From Lysobacter defluvii IMMIB APB-9 = DSM 18482 (GTDB lineage: Bacteria > Pseudomonadota > Gammaproteobacteria > Xanthomonadales > Xanthomonadaceae), in assembly GCF_000423325.1 (NCBI RefSeq), contig NZ_AUHT01000012.1, positions 62,001 through 126,000 of the forward strand: a stretch of DNA of 64,000 nucleotides, read 5' to 3'. Made by a program: the position numbers and the translations under genes. The notes below the pieces were generated by a model. It had not been told where the DNA came from. It saw nothing but the letters and a program-made list of their open reading frames with translations, and did no database searches. How positions within the stretch are numbered: position 1 is the first letter of the stretch; each line of letters opens with the position of its first letter. Below, piece after piece: positions 28,146 to 35,338 of the stretch.

Positions 28146-29234
28146 ATGGACGATGCCCGCAAACCCCAGGCTCCGATCAAGGGCCGCGGAGCCGCCTCGC
28201 GCGTGGCGGGAAGGTTCCAGTCCGAGGTCACCACCGGCACCGACGACGGGTGGGATTCGGTGTACGCCGACATCGCCGAAGCGCCGCGCCCCGCCACCTC
28301 GGTGACCGAGGAGCGCGCGCGCACGGTGATCAGCCGCAACAACTCGCCGGACATCGGCTTCGACCGCTCGGTGAACCCGTACCGCGGCTGCGAGCACGGC
28401 TGCGTGTACTGTTTTGCCCGGCCGTCCCACGCCTACCTGGACCTGTCGCCCGGGCTGGACTTCGAGACCCGCCTGTATGCCAAGACCAACGCGGCCGAGC
28501 GGCTGCGGGCCGAGTTGGCACGTCCCGGCTACGTGCCGCGCCCCTTGGCGCTGGGCATCAACACCGATGCCTACCAGCCGATCGAGCGCCGCTACCGCAT
28601 CACCCGCGAGGTGCTGGAGGTGCTGGCCGAGTGCCGCCATCCGGTGAGCTTCGTCACCAAGGGCGCGATGATCGAGCGCGACCTGGACCTGCTCGCGGAC
28701 ATGGCGCGGCAGCGCCTGGTCACGGTGTACTTCTCGGTCACCACGCTGGACAACCGATTGTCGGCGCGGATGGAACCGCGCGCCTCGGCGCCGCACGCGC
28801 GCCTGCGTGCGATGCAGGCACTCCACGAGGCCGGGGTCCCGGTCGGGGTCATGGTGGCCCCCGTGATCCCCGCCCTGACCGACCATGAGCTGGAGGCGAT
28901 CCTGGAAGCCGCGCACGCACACGGCGCACGCGCGGCCGGGTACGTCCTGTTGCGCCTGCCGCACGAGCTGAAGGAGGTCTGGCGCGAGTGGCTGGAGCTG
29001 CACTATCCCGACCGTGCGGCGCACGTGATGAGCCTGGTCCGGCAGATGCGGGGCGGGCGCGACTACGACAGCCGGTTCGGAACCCGCATGCGCGGCGAGG
29101 GACCGTTCGCGCAGCTGCTGTCGAGGCGCTTCGCCCGCGCCCACCGCCAGCTGGGCTTCGGACGGCTCCCCGCGCTGGATACCGGCGCCTTCGTGCCGCC
29201 ACGGCCCGCTACGCCCCAGGGCGAGCTGTTCTGA
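28146..29234 (+). CDS. Radical SAM protein, PA0069/SplB-like family
   Basis: 362 residues. The radical SAM cluster motif is CEHGCVYC, near residues 82-89, preceded by VNPYRG and followed by FARPSHAYLDL. That combination matches the PA0069 (COG1533, spore photoproduct lyase-like) family rather than true photoproduct lyases. These proteins bind a 4Fe-4S cluster and generate a 5'-deoxyadenosyl radical; the biological reaction of the PA0069 group is unknown. The TIM-barrel follows with LALGINTDAYQPIE and VTKGAMIERD. The C-terminal part (about 270-362) is basic. No ribosome-binding site is visible. It is a single gene. Confidence 0.88.
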   Translation: MDDARKPQAPIKGRGAASRVAGRFQSEVTTGTDDGWDSVYADIAEAPRPATSVTEERARTVISRNNSPDIGFDRSVNPYRGCEHGCVYCFARPSHAYLDLSPGLDFETRLYAKTNAAERLRAELARPGYVPRPLALGINTDAYQPIERRYRITREVLEVLAECRHPVSFVTKGAMIERDLDLLADMARQRLVTVYFSVTTLDNRLSARMEPRASAPHARLRAMQALHEAGVPVGVMVAPVIPALTDHELEAILEAAHAHGARAAGYVLLRLPHELKEVWREWLELHYPDRAAHVMSLVRQMRGGRDYDSRFGTRMRGEGPFAQLLSRRFARAHRQLGFGRLPALDTGAFVPPRPATPQGELF

Positions 29235-29372
29235 AGGGCCGCGCCCGGCGCGGACTTGCATTCCACCCGCAGGCCGGGCCAAGGTCCGACGGTTCATCTT
29301 CGCGGCCGGGGGTGCACCCGCCCCTCACCCCGGCCTGTGTAGCTTCCCGCGACGCATCCGTTTTCCTGATCG

Positions 29373-30140
29373 ATGTCCCACGTCCCCACCCCAACGCCTG
29401 CCCGCGAGTCGAACCCCGATAGCGGCGTGGAAGAAGCTTCACGGAGGCAGCTGCAGATGTTTGTCGATGCGGTCGCCCACGACCTGCGTGCGCCGCTGCG
29501 CTCGATCCAGAGCTTCTCGCGCCTCCTGGAGGACAGGGCGGCCGCCCAGCTCGACGGGCAGTCGCGGGACCACCTGCGGCGCATCCAGCACGCGGCCGAG
29601 CGCATGGACGGGCTGCTCCGGGGCCTGGCGGAGCTGTCGCAGGCCACCAACGCGGAGTTCCGCTCCGGACCCGTGGACCTGGGCCTGCTGTGCGAGTGGG
29701 TGCTGGCCGAGTTGCAGGACACCACCCCCGACCGTGGGGTGGAAGCAACCACCTCAGGCCTGGAGGATCTGCGCGTGGAAGGCGACGAACGGCTGCTCCG
29801 GCTCGCACTGGCGCGCATCCTCGACAACGCCTGGCGCTTCACGCCCGCTGGTGAACCGGTGCGGCTGGAGATCCGGGGCTCGCGGGACGACGGCCGGGTG
29901 CGCCTGTCGATACGCGACCAGGGCGTGGGCTTCGACATGCGCTACGCACACAAGATCTTCGAGCCCTTCCAGCGGCTGCATGGACCGGAGGACGGTGCGG
30001 GACACGGCCTCGGCCTTGCGGTCGCGCAGCGCGTCGTCGCGCGCCACGGTGGACGGGTGCGGGCGGAATCCACGGATGCGGGCGGCACCACAATCGAGCT
30101 GGAGCTGCCCACTGCCGGAGGAGGATCGGGTATACCGTGA
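29373..30140 (+). CDS. Sensor-less histidine kinase
   Basis: 255 residues. The dimerisation/phosphoacceptor domain has the H-box VDAVAHDLRAPLRSIQSF (His near residue 35). The catalytic ATPase domain shows the N-box ARILDNAWRFTP, DQGVGFDM (G1) and GAGHGLGLAVAQRV (G2). The sequence starts only about 25 residues before the H-box, and no membrane segment or sensory domain is present. The catalytic part resembles that of bacteriophytochrome kinases such as Cph1. It must receive its signal from another protein, or act constitutively. It overlaps the response regulator gene, its likely partner. Confidence 0.85.
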   Translation: MSHVPTPTPARESNPDSGVEEASRRQLQMFVDAVAHDLRAPLRSIQSFSRLLEDRAAAQLDGQSRDHLRRIQHAAERMDGLLRGLAELSQATNAEFRSGPVDLGLLCEWVLAELQDTTPDRGVEATTSGLEDLRVEGDERLLRLALARILDNAWRFTPAGEPVRLEIRGSRDDGRVRLSIRDQGVGFDMRYAHKIFEPFQRLHGPEDGAGHGLGLAVAQRVVARHGGRVRAESTDAGGTTIELELPTAGGGSGIP

Positions 30141-30577
30141 TGATGCAAAAGGACATCCTGCTGGTCGAGGACAATCCGGACGACGTGGAGCTGACCCGGC
30201 TCGCGTTCGCCGAGGCGAAGATCGCGAACCGCCTGGTGGTGGTCGGCGATGGCGCCGAGGCGCTGGACTACCTGTTCGGACGTGGCAGGCACGAGGGGCG
30301 CGACCCCGCCGACCTGCCCTCGCTGGTCCTGCTGGACCTCAACCTGCCCAAGGTGGATGGCCGCGAGGTGCTACAGGCGATCCGCGGCGAGGAGCGCACC
30401 CGCACGCTGCCGGTGGTGGTGCTGACCACCAGCACGGAGCCCTTCGACGTGGAGGCCAGCTACGCGCTGGGCGTGAACAGCTACATCCAGAAGCCCGTCG
30501 ACTTTGAGCAGTTCGTCTGGGCCGTCAAGCAGGTCGGCCTCTACTGGCTGGTGCTCAACCACCCGCAGAACAGCTGA
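30140..30577 (+). CDS. Single-domain response regulator (Rcp1-like)
   Basis: 145 residues: one receiver domain and no output domain. ILLVEDNPDDVELTRLAF at the N-terminus, the phosphoacceptor Asp in VLLDLNLPKVDG, the conserved Thr in VVVLTTST and Lys in SYIQKPVD are all present. The long alpha4-region insert (YLFGRGRHEGRDP) marks the Rcp1 group that partners phytochrome-like kinases. The start codon overlaps the kinase stop (TGATG); a GTG three bases upstream is an alternative. Its output is probably protein-protein interaction, with an unknown target. Confidence 0.85.
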   Translation: MMQKDILLVEDNPDDVELTRLAFAEAKIANRLVVVGDGAEALDYLFGRGRHEGRDPADLPSLVLLDLNLPKVDGREVLQAIRGEERTRTLPVVVLTTSTEPFDVEASYALGVNSYIQKPVDFEQFVWAVKQVGLYWLVLNHPQNS

Positions 30578-30591
30578 ACCGCGCCGCGCAG

Positions 30592-31299
30592 CTACCCGTT
30601 CGCGTACAGGCGCTCGGCGCGCTGGAACATCACCCAGCTGGTCGCGATGTACTTGTCCCCGCCCTCGGGCCGGTTGCCGCGGTGGGTATGCGTGAAGGCG
30701 GCGGGCGCGATCAACAGCGAACCGGTGCGCGGCGCGACCTTGCGCCGCTGGTACAGGAACTCGGTCTCGCCGGCCTGGAAGCCCTCGTTGAGGTACACCG
30801 TCCACAGCAGGTGCCGGTGCAGCGTCTCGGCCTGCGCATCCCGCGGGTAGAGCTCGCAATGCCAGTACGGGTACCCGCCCTGGCCGGCGCGGTAGCGCTG
30901 CAGGTTGATGGCACCGGGGCGGAACACTACCCGCAGCAGTGCTGACAGCGCCGCATCGTCCATCCCCGCGATCCGTTCCGGCGTCAGGCGCTCGAGCTGT
31001 CCGTCCGCCGCGGGCGCCTGCAGCATCACCGGCGCGATGAGCACGTGCGGCCAGCGCCGCGCATACGCCACCAGCCCGCGGAGCATCGCGGCATTGAGCA
31101 TACCCTCTAGCTGCTGCCATTCCGGACGGCCGCTGATGGTCAGGTCGTGGCTGTCCTTGAGCTCCACGTGGACGCCGCCCCCGACCCGGCCGGGCGCGAC
31201 CGCGCCGCTGGCTTCGAATGCGTCCACCAGCTGGCGGCACTCGGAGGAGTCCAGGGCGCCATCGGTGACCTGGATGAAGTCGTCGTTGCTGCCGTCCAT
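30592..31299 (-). CDS. 2OG-Fe(II) oxygenase family protein
   Basis: 235 residues. The fold is the double-stranded beta-helix of 2-oxoglutarate/Fe(II) dioxygenases: WHCELYP gives a candidate His plus acidic ligand pair, and the distal His lies in FTHTHRGNRP, where the following Arg would hold 2-oxoglutarate. The strand-rich block GETEFLYQRRKVAPRTGSLL is typical of a group common in marine bacteria and phages. The substrate is unknown. The ATG is preceded by CCGGAG at about seven bases. It is divergent from the Fap-like operon, so the two share a 305-bp regulatory region, and it is convergent with the response regulator gene 14 bp away. Confidence 0.75.
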   Translation of the reverse strand: MDGSNDDFIQVTDGALDSSECRQLVDAFEASGAVAPGRVGGGVHVELKDSHDLTISGRPEWQQLEGMLNAAMLRGLVAYARRWPHVLIAPVMLQAPAADGQLERLTPERIAGMDDAALSALLRVVFRPGAINLQRYRAGQGGYPYWHCELYPRDAQAETLHRHLLWTVYLNEGFQAGETEFLYQRRKVAPRTGSLLIAPAAFTHTHRGNRPEGGDKYIATSWVMFQRAERLYANG

Positions 31300-31370
31300 G
31301 TGCGTGCTCCGGTGGGTAGCCCGGTTCCATGGTCACACGACGCCGGTCCCGGGCCAATCGCGTGACGGGT

Positions 31371-31411
31371 GTGTAACGACCCTGCGGACGGTGTAACAGG
31401 ATCGTTACACC
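31371..31411. promoter_or_regulatory. Upstream activator sites, repeated GTGTAAC elements
   Basis: GTGTAAC occurs at 31371 and again at 31391, exactly 20 bp apart. The second copy forms a perfect inverted repeat, GGTGTAAC (31390-31397) with GTTACACC (31404-31411). A further GTTACACC lies 80 bp on, at 31484. The spacing of about 140-180 bp from the sigma-54 promoter suits an enhancer site for a bacterial enhancer-binding protein. Confidence 0.6.
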
Positions 31412-31483
31412 CCTCCAGGATGCGCAAAGCCACACCCGGCCGGCGTTCGGGAGCTTCGGCCACCGGTCGCCTGGCACGCGGGT

Positions 31484-31491
31484 GTTACACC
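31484..31491. promoter_or_regulatory. Fourth activator half-site
   Basis: GTTACACC, the same orientation as the copy at 31404 and 80 bp from it (about eight helical turns). It sits 63 bp before the -24 element. Confidence 0.45.
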
Positions 31492-31553
31492 GGTCGAAGC
31501 GGGCGCGTAGCCCCACGGCCTTGCAACCTCTTGAAATCACAAGGATTTCTGGC

Positions 31554-31570
31554 TTGGCACGGCCCCTGCG
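31554..31570 (+). promoter_or_regulatory. Sigma-54 (RpoN) promoter of the Fap-like operon
   Basis: TTGGCACG-N4-CTGCG. The -24 GG (31556-31557) and -12 GC (31568-31569) are correctly spaced, and the site differs from the consensus TGGCACG-N4-TTGC only by C for the first T. It lies 35 bases before the first ATG. Confidence 0.8.
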
Positions 31571-31604
31571 TTACTCCCCTTGCACCCATCGGGGGATTTA
31601 CCAG

Positions 31605-32138
31605 ATGTACAGCCAAGCCCGTCTTCGCAGCGGGGCCCTGATCGTCTCCGTAAGCCTGCTGGCACTGCTGCCAGTCCAGGCCGAGGCATCCGGCGCCCGC
31701 CACTCCGACAAGGCGCGCCACGGCGAGATCGTGGTGCTGCGTGATGTCCACTCACGGCATGCCTACCGTTCCATGCCGCCCGGCATGGCGGTCATCGTGG
31801 ATCCCTCTCCCCAGCGGGAACTCGCCAACATCCTCGGCACCGGCGAACTCAGCGACGACGAGTTCGCCGCAATCGGCGCCAGCGCCGGTGGCGCCCCTGT
31901 GGCCGGCCCGACCACCGTGGAGCGCATGACCAACCACGCGGTGGGCGGCTCGCTGGGCGTCCTCACCGGGAATTCGGGACCGTTGTCCGGCGCGGGCCTG
32001 ACCGGAAGCGTCTCGGTGCCGATCGGCGCCGTCAACCGCGCCACCAGCGGCATCGCCGACCAGATAAACGGCGCCCTGGCGCAGTTCCCGATGCTGGGAC
32101 AGACGACCCAGCAGACCACCCCGCCGGGAGGTCCCTGA
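31605..32138 (+). CDS. Exported protein in the fapA position
   Basis: 177 residues with a clear signal peptide (hydrophobic residues 11-24, cleavage near VQAEA). The middle is basic and then acidic (RELANILGTGELSDDEF), and the C-terminal half contains NHAVGGSLGVLTGNSGPLSG and QFPMLGQTTQQTTPPGGP. I do not recognise a known domain. It is the first gene of the Fap-like operon, where Pseudomonas has FapA, a small periplasmic protein that influences which subunit enters the fibre. Similarity to FapA itself is not evident from inspection, so the role is by position only. It ends two bases before the next gene. Confidence 0.65.
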   Translation: MYSQARLRSGALIVSVSLLALLPVQAEASGARHSDKARHGEIVVLRDVHSRHAYRSMPPGMAVIVDPSPQRELANILGTGELSDDEFAAIGASAGGAPVAGPTTVERMTNHAVGGSLGVLTGNSGPLSGAGLTGSVSVPIGAVNRATSGIADQINGALAQFPMLGQTTQQTTPPGGP

Positions 32139-32140
32139 GC

Positions 32141-32770
32141 ATGTCCGCACGGCTCCGGCTGGTGCTCCTGGCAACCCTCGCCTGCGCCTTCCCGGCGGCG
32201 GCGGGTGACCCGGCCGACGACGGCTACGACGCGTTGCTTGGCTACCTGGCCAGCACCGACATTGCCGACAACGCCCTCGCGGGCGCGAGCGGCGCCATCG
32301 CGGTGAACCAGGCCGCCGGCGACCTGAACATGCAGGCCAACGTACGCGCCCTCGCCAGTGGCGAGCACGCCGACGCGGCCGCCACGGCACGCCAGCTGCG
32401 CAGCAACGACCGCTTCGACACGCCGCTGCAGGCGAGCGTGGGCATCCGCGGGCAGGCGCTGTCGGGTGCCAGCGGACTCGTTTCGATCAACCAGGCCAGC
32501 GGGAGCGGGAACGCCGAGGTGAACCTCGTCACCGCCGTGCTGGCCTCGAAGGGCATACGCGAGACGGGCGACGAAGGTCTGTCGTTCGTCTCCGCGTCAG
32601 CGGGGGAGCAGACCTCCATGGACCCAGGCGCGTCGGCCAACGCCTCGCGCTCCGTCGCGGTGGAAGCCACGGCACTGCAGGGGTTCAACGGAGTTCTGCA
32701 ACTCAACCAGGTCGCCGGCTCCGGAAACGCGACGAGCAACCAGCTCGCGCTGGATTTCCGCGGTCGATGA
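32141..32770 (+). CDS. FapB-like amyloid-repeat protein (candidate nucleator)
   Basis: 209 residues with a signal peptide (cleavage after PAAA). The mature part carries three imperfect repeats at about 48-67, 109-128 and 181-200: ASGAIAVNQAAGDLNMQAN, ASGLVSINQASGSGNAEVN and GFNGVLQLNQVAGSGNATSN. These match the GVNxAAGxxNxQxN core motif known for the Pseudomonas amyloid proteins FapB and FapC. The linkers are rich in Ala, Ser and Asp. Size and position, just before the larger repeat protein, match FapB, the minor subunit thought to nucleate fibres. Unlike Pseudomonas FapB there is no C-terminal CxC; the only Cys is in the signal peptide. GGGAGGT lies upstream of the ATG. Confidence 0.75.
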   Translation: MSARLRLVLLATLACAFPAAAGDPADDGYDALLGYLASTDIADNALAGASGAIAVNQAAGDLNMQANVRALASGEHADAAATARQLRSNDRFDTPLQASVGIRGQALSGASGLVSINQASGSGNAEVNLVTAVLASKGIRETGDEGLSFVSASAGEQTSMDPGASANASRSVAVEATALQGFNGVLQLNQVAGSGNATSNQLALDFRGR

Positions 32771-32811
32771 CACCCGTTCCACCCGTGGTACCACAGAGAG
32801 AGAGAGCAACC

Positions 32812-34497
32812 ATGAAAGTGACCCTGAAGAAGACTGCGATGGCGCTCGCAGTGGCCACCCTGGCGGCAAGCCCGGTGGCATTCGCGCAGAGCGTGGATGA
32901 CCAGAACGCCGATGCCGACATCGATCACCAGCACCGGGTGAACGAGGACTGGGACATCAACGTCCAGGACATCCGCAACTATGAAACCACGGTGGTGGAC
33001 AACCGTGACTACGACGTCACCGTGGATGACACCCGGAACTTCGAGACCAACGTCATCAACCGGGACATCGACGTGGTCGATGCCGACATCACGGTCGACG
33101 ACACCCGGAACTTCGAAACCAACGTCATCAACCGCAACTACGCCGAGAACGTGACCGTGGACGCGGACGTCGACGCGGACGTGGACCTGGTGCTCGATGC
33201 CGCGGCGGTGATCCGCTACAACGGCCAGTTCAACGAGACCGTCAACGATCGCGAGGACTCCTGGACCACCAGCGAGGACCACTCCTACACCAGCGACATC
33301 GCGACCACCGAGAGCCACTCCTACAGCAGCACGTGGGACGTGACGGCGAACGAGGACGTGGACATCGACTCCGACATCCGTCGCGAGCAGAACGAGCACG
33401 GCCGCTCGGTCTACCTGTCCAAGGACCTGTCGCTCGACTCCGACATCGACATCAACGGCGACATCGAGCTGACCGGCGACATCGACGTCGACTCGGCTGC
33501 GATCGCGGTGGTCGACGGCCGGCAGACGACCGCTGGCAACACCGGCAACAACAGCCTGCTCGACAACGATGCGCAGATCGCCGACGACGCCGCTGGTGGT
33601 GCCTCGGGCAACCTGGGCTTCAACGTCGCGGCCGGTGACAACAACTCCCAGGACAACGCCGCTGCCCTGTCGGCCGCCGACGCCAGCTTCGCCTTCGGCA
33701 TGGCCGATGCGGAGATCTTCAACAGCCAGGTCGGTGCCAACAACCTCACCAACAACAGCGGCGTGACCAATGACGCCAACGTCGGCGGTGCGGCGTTCAA
33801 CGGTGCCTCGGGCAACATCAGCGTCAACGTGGCCTCGGGCAACAACAACGCCCAGCGCAACTCGCTGGCGGCCTCGGTGGCGACCAGCGCTTACGCGCAG
33901 GCCTCGGTGGCGTCCGACCAGACCTCGGGCGGCAACGTGACCAACAATGCCGGCCGCTTCGAGACCCAGGTGGGCACGCTGCAGTTCTCGCTGACCGGAG
34001 GTATCAGCGGCGTGGACGGCTCGCAGGCGACGTACGAGGAGACGGGCATGTCGTACCAGCACGCGAACCTCTACCCGGAGCTGTGGGGTGCGGACACCAA
34101 TGGTGGTGACCACAACAGCTCGCCGCGTCTTGGCCACGCTGATTGGGACGGGGATATCCAAGGTGCGACCCTGAACCCGACGCGCGAAGGCGAACTCGAC
34201 GAGTTCGGCATGCCGCACGGCGGAATCGCCTTCGATAACGTCAACGAGGGCGTGATCGACCTGTCCGAAGCCGAGCTGGAGGCCAGCCTGAGCGGCACCG
34301 CGCAGTACGCCTACCAGGTGGCGGTGATGGCGACCAACAACGCCAGCCTCGACGGGTCGGCGTTCAACGGGGCGTCGGGCAACATCGGCGTCAACATCGC
34401 CTCGGGCAGCGGCAACCTGCAGTCCAACAGCCTGTCGCTGGCGGTCGCCCAGCCGTCTACTGGTGGCGGCAATGGTGGAGGCAACGGCGGCGGCTGA
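32812..34497 (+). CDS. FapC-like major amyloid subunit with Asp-rich N-terminal repeats
   Basis: 561 residues, about twice the size of Pseudomonas FapC. A signal peptide (cleavage after AFA, residue 25) is followed by an Asp/Asn/Thr-rich region to about 235, including two near-identical VDDTRNFETNVINR segments 24 residues apart. Three amyloid-type repeats follow: GASGNLGFNVAAGDNNSQDN (263-282), GASGNISVNVASGNNNAQRN (331-350) and GASGNIGVNIASGSGNLQSN (520-539). A 170-residue linker separates the last two. The protein ends in Gly/Asn repeats. It contains no Cys. The repeats and place in the operon indicate the main secreted fibre subunit; the N-terminal region is unlike any Fap protein I know. 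AGAGAGAGAG precedes the ATG. A double hairpin follows the gene. Confidence 0.75.
   Translation: MKVTLKKTAMALAVATLAASPVAFAQSVDDQNADADIDHQHRVNEDWDINVQDIRNYETTVVDNRDYDVTVDDTRNFETNVINRDIDVVDADITVDDTRNFETNVINRNYAENVTVDADVDADVDLVLDAAAVIRYNGQFNETVNDREDSWTTSEDHSYTSDIATTESHSYSSTWDVTANEDVDIDSDIRREQNEHGRSVYLSKDLSLDSDIDINGDIELTGDIDVDSAAIAVVDGRQTTAGNTGNNSLLDNDAQIADDAAGGASGNLGFNVAAGDNNSQDNAAALSAADASFAFGMADAEIFNSQVGANNLTNNSGVTNDANVGGAAFNGASGNISVNVASGNNNAQRNSLAASVATSAYAQASVASDQTSGGNVTNNAGRFETQVGTLQFSLTGGISGVDGSQATYEETGMSYQHANLYPELWGADTNGGDHNSSPRLGHADWDGDIQGATLNPTREGELDEFGMPHGGIAFDNVNEGVIDLSEAELEASLSGTAQYAYQVAVMATNNASLDGSAFNGASGNIGVNIASGSGNLQSNSLSLAVAQPSTGGGNGGGNGGG
33019..33134 (+). repeat. Tandem 44-bp direct repeats in the FapC-like gene
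   Basis: Two 44-base copies at 33019-33062 and 33091-33134, exactly 72 bases (24 codons) apart, with only four or so third-position differences. They encode TVDDTRNFETNVINR. Confidence 0.8.
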
Positions 34498-34531
34498 GGC
34501 GTGCCCCACTAGCAGGAGCAAGTGCGTCAAG

Positions 34532-34558
34532 CCCGGCCCTTCCCTGAGGGCCGGGTTT
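34532..34558 (+). terminator. Hairpin 1 after the FapC-like gene
   Basis: A 9-bp perfect stem (CCCGGCCCT/AGGGCCGGG), six-base loop, then TTTCC. It lies 34 bases after the stop codon, inside the operon. It may partially terminate transcription or protect the upstream mRNA. Confidence 0.6.
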
Positions 34559-34561
34559 CCC

Positions 34562-34599
34562 GAAAGCCCCGCTCCACTTCCCCCGGGGGCGGGGCTTTC
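34562..34599 (+). terminator. Hairpin 2 after the FapC-like gene
   Basis: An 11-bp stem (GAAAGCCCCGC/GCGGGGCTTTC) around a 16-base loop that itself contains CCCCCGGGGG. It ends 20 bases before the protease ATG. With hairpin 1 it forms a tandem structure between subunit and secretion genes. Confidence 0.6.
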
Positions 34600-34618
34600 C
34601 CTTTCGAGAGGTGAACCG

Positions 34619-35326
34619 ATGGTGCCCAGGATCCGGCTACGCGTGCTCGCGGCCTGCGCCTTCGTCGCCGCCGGGGTCGATCCGGCCGGCGCAGCGGACG
34701 TGGCCTTCAGTGGCGTGCTGCCCAACGGGGCGGTCTACACCACGCCGGTCGAGAGCATGACCGAGCGCCGCTTCCGCCACCTGGTGCGGCAGCAGACCGA
34801 CTACAGCTGCGGGGCGGCCTCGCTGGCGACGATCCTGAAGTACGCCTACCACCTGGAGGCCGACGAGGCCACGGTGATCGAGGGCATGCTGCGCAACGCC
34901 GACCAGGAGCTGGTGGCCCAGCGCGGGTTCTCGCTGCTGGACATCAAGCGGTACGTGGAGTCGCTGGGCATGCGGGGACGCGGCTACCGGGTGGACGAGG
35001 ACCGGCTCCGTTCCCTGCGGGTGCCGGGCATCGTGCTGATGGACGTCAACGGCTTCCGGCACTTCGTGGTGCTCAAGCAGGTGATCGACGACCGGGTGGA
35101 GGTCGGTGACCCGATCCTGGGCAACCGCAGCGTGCCGATCGAGGAGTTCCTCGCGTCGTGGCCGTCCCGGGCCGTGTTCGTCGTGATAGGCAGTGACTTC
35201 GACCGCAACACGGTACTGCTCGAGCCGATGGAGCGCCCCAGTGCGCGCCGTTTGCTGGCCCAGCAGGTGCCGATCACCGATGCCGAGCTGCTCGACTTCG
35301 GTTTTACCCATGCGGATCTTTTCTAG
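34619..35326 (+). CDS. C39 family cysteine peptidase (FapD-like)
   Basis: 235 residues with a signal peptide (cleavage near AGAA). The papain-like C39 peptidase domain is clear: QQTDYSCGAASLATIL gives the oxyanion Gln 58 and nucleophile Cys 64, GFRHFVVL gives His 148 and VGDPILGN gives Asp 164. Pseudomonas FapD has the same domain and is needed for fibre export, probably by cleaving a Fap component in the periplasm. No ABC transporter domains are attached, so this is not a bacteriocin exporter. A strong GAGAGGTG ribosome site precedes the ATG. The stop lies 12 bases before the next gene. Confidence 0.85.
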   Translation: MVPRIRLRVLAACAFVAAGVDPAGAADVAFSGVLPNGAVYTTPVESMTERRFRHLVRQQTDYSCGAASLATILKYAYHLEADEATVIEGMLRNADQELVAQRGFSLLDIKRYVESLGMRGRGYRVDEDRLRSLRVPGIVLMDVNGFRHFVVLKQVIDDRVEVGDPILGNRSVPIEEFLASWPSRAVFVVIGSDFDRNTVLLEPMERPSARRLLAQQVPITDAELLDFGFTHADLF

Positions 35327-35338
35327 GGAGTGGTGGCC

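Larger units (their letters stand above)
31300..31604. other. 305-bp regulatory region between the oxygenase gene and the Fap-like operon
   Basis: No gene is apparent. It contains repeated GTGTAAC/GTTACAC elements and a near-consensus sigma-54 promoter (described separately). A dense Shine-Dalgarno-like GGGGGAT lies nine bases before the first Fap-like ATG. Confidence 0.7.

Noticed and set aside
31160-31175. parS-like sequence in the oxygenase gene
   Set aside because: About 10 of 16 matches; core only, without the flanking TGT and ACA.
31472-31487. Second sigma-54-like site TGGCACG upstream of the Fap-like operon
   Set aside because: The -24 part matches, but the -12 position reads TGTTA with no GC, so it lacks an invariant element.
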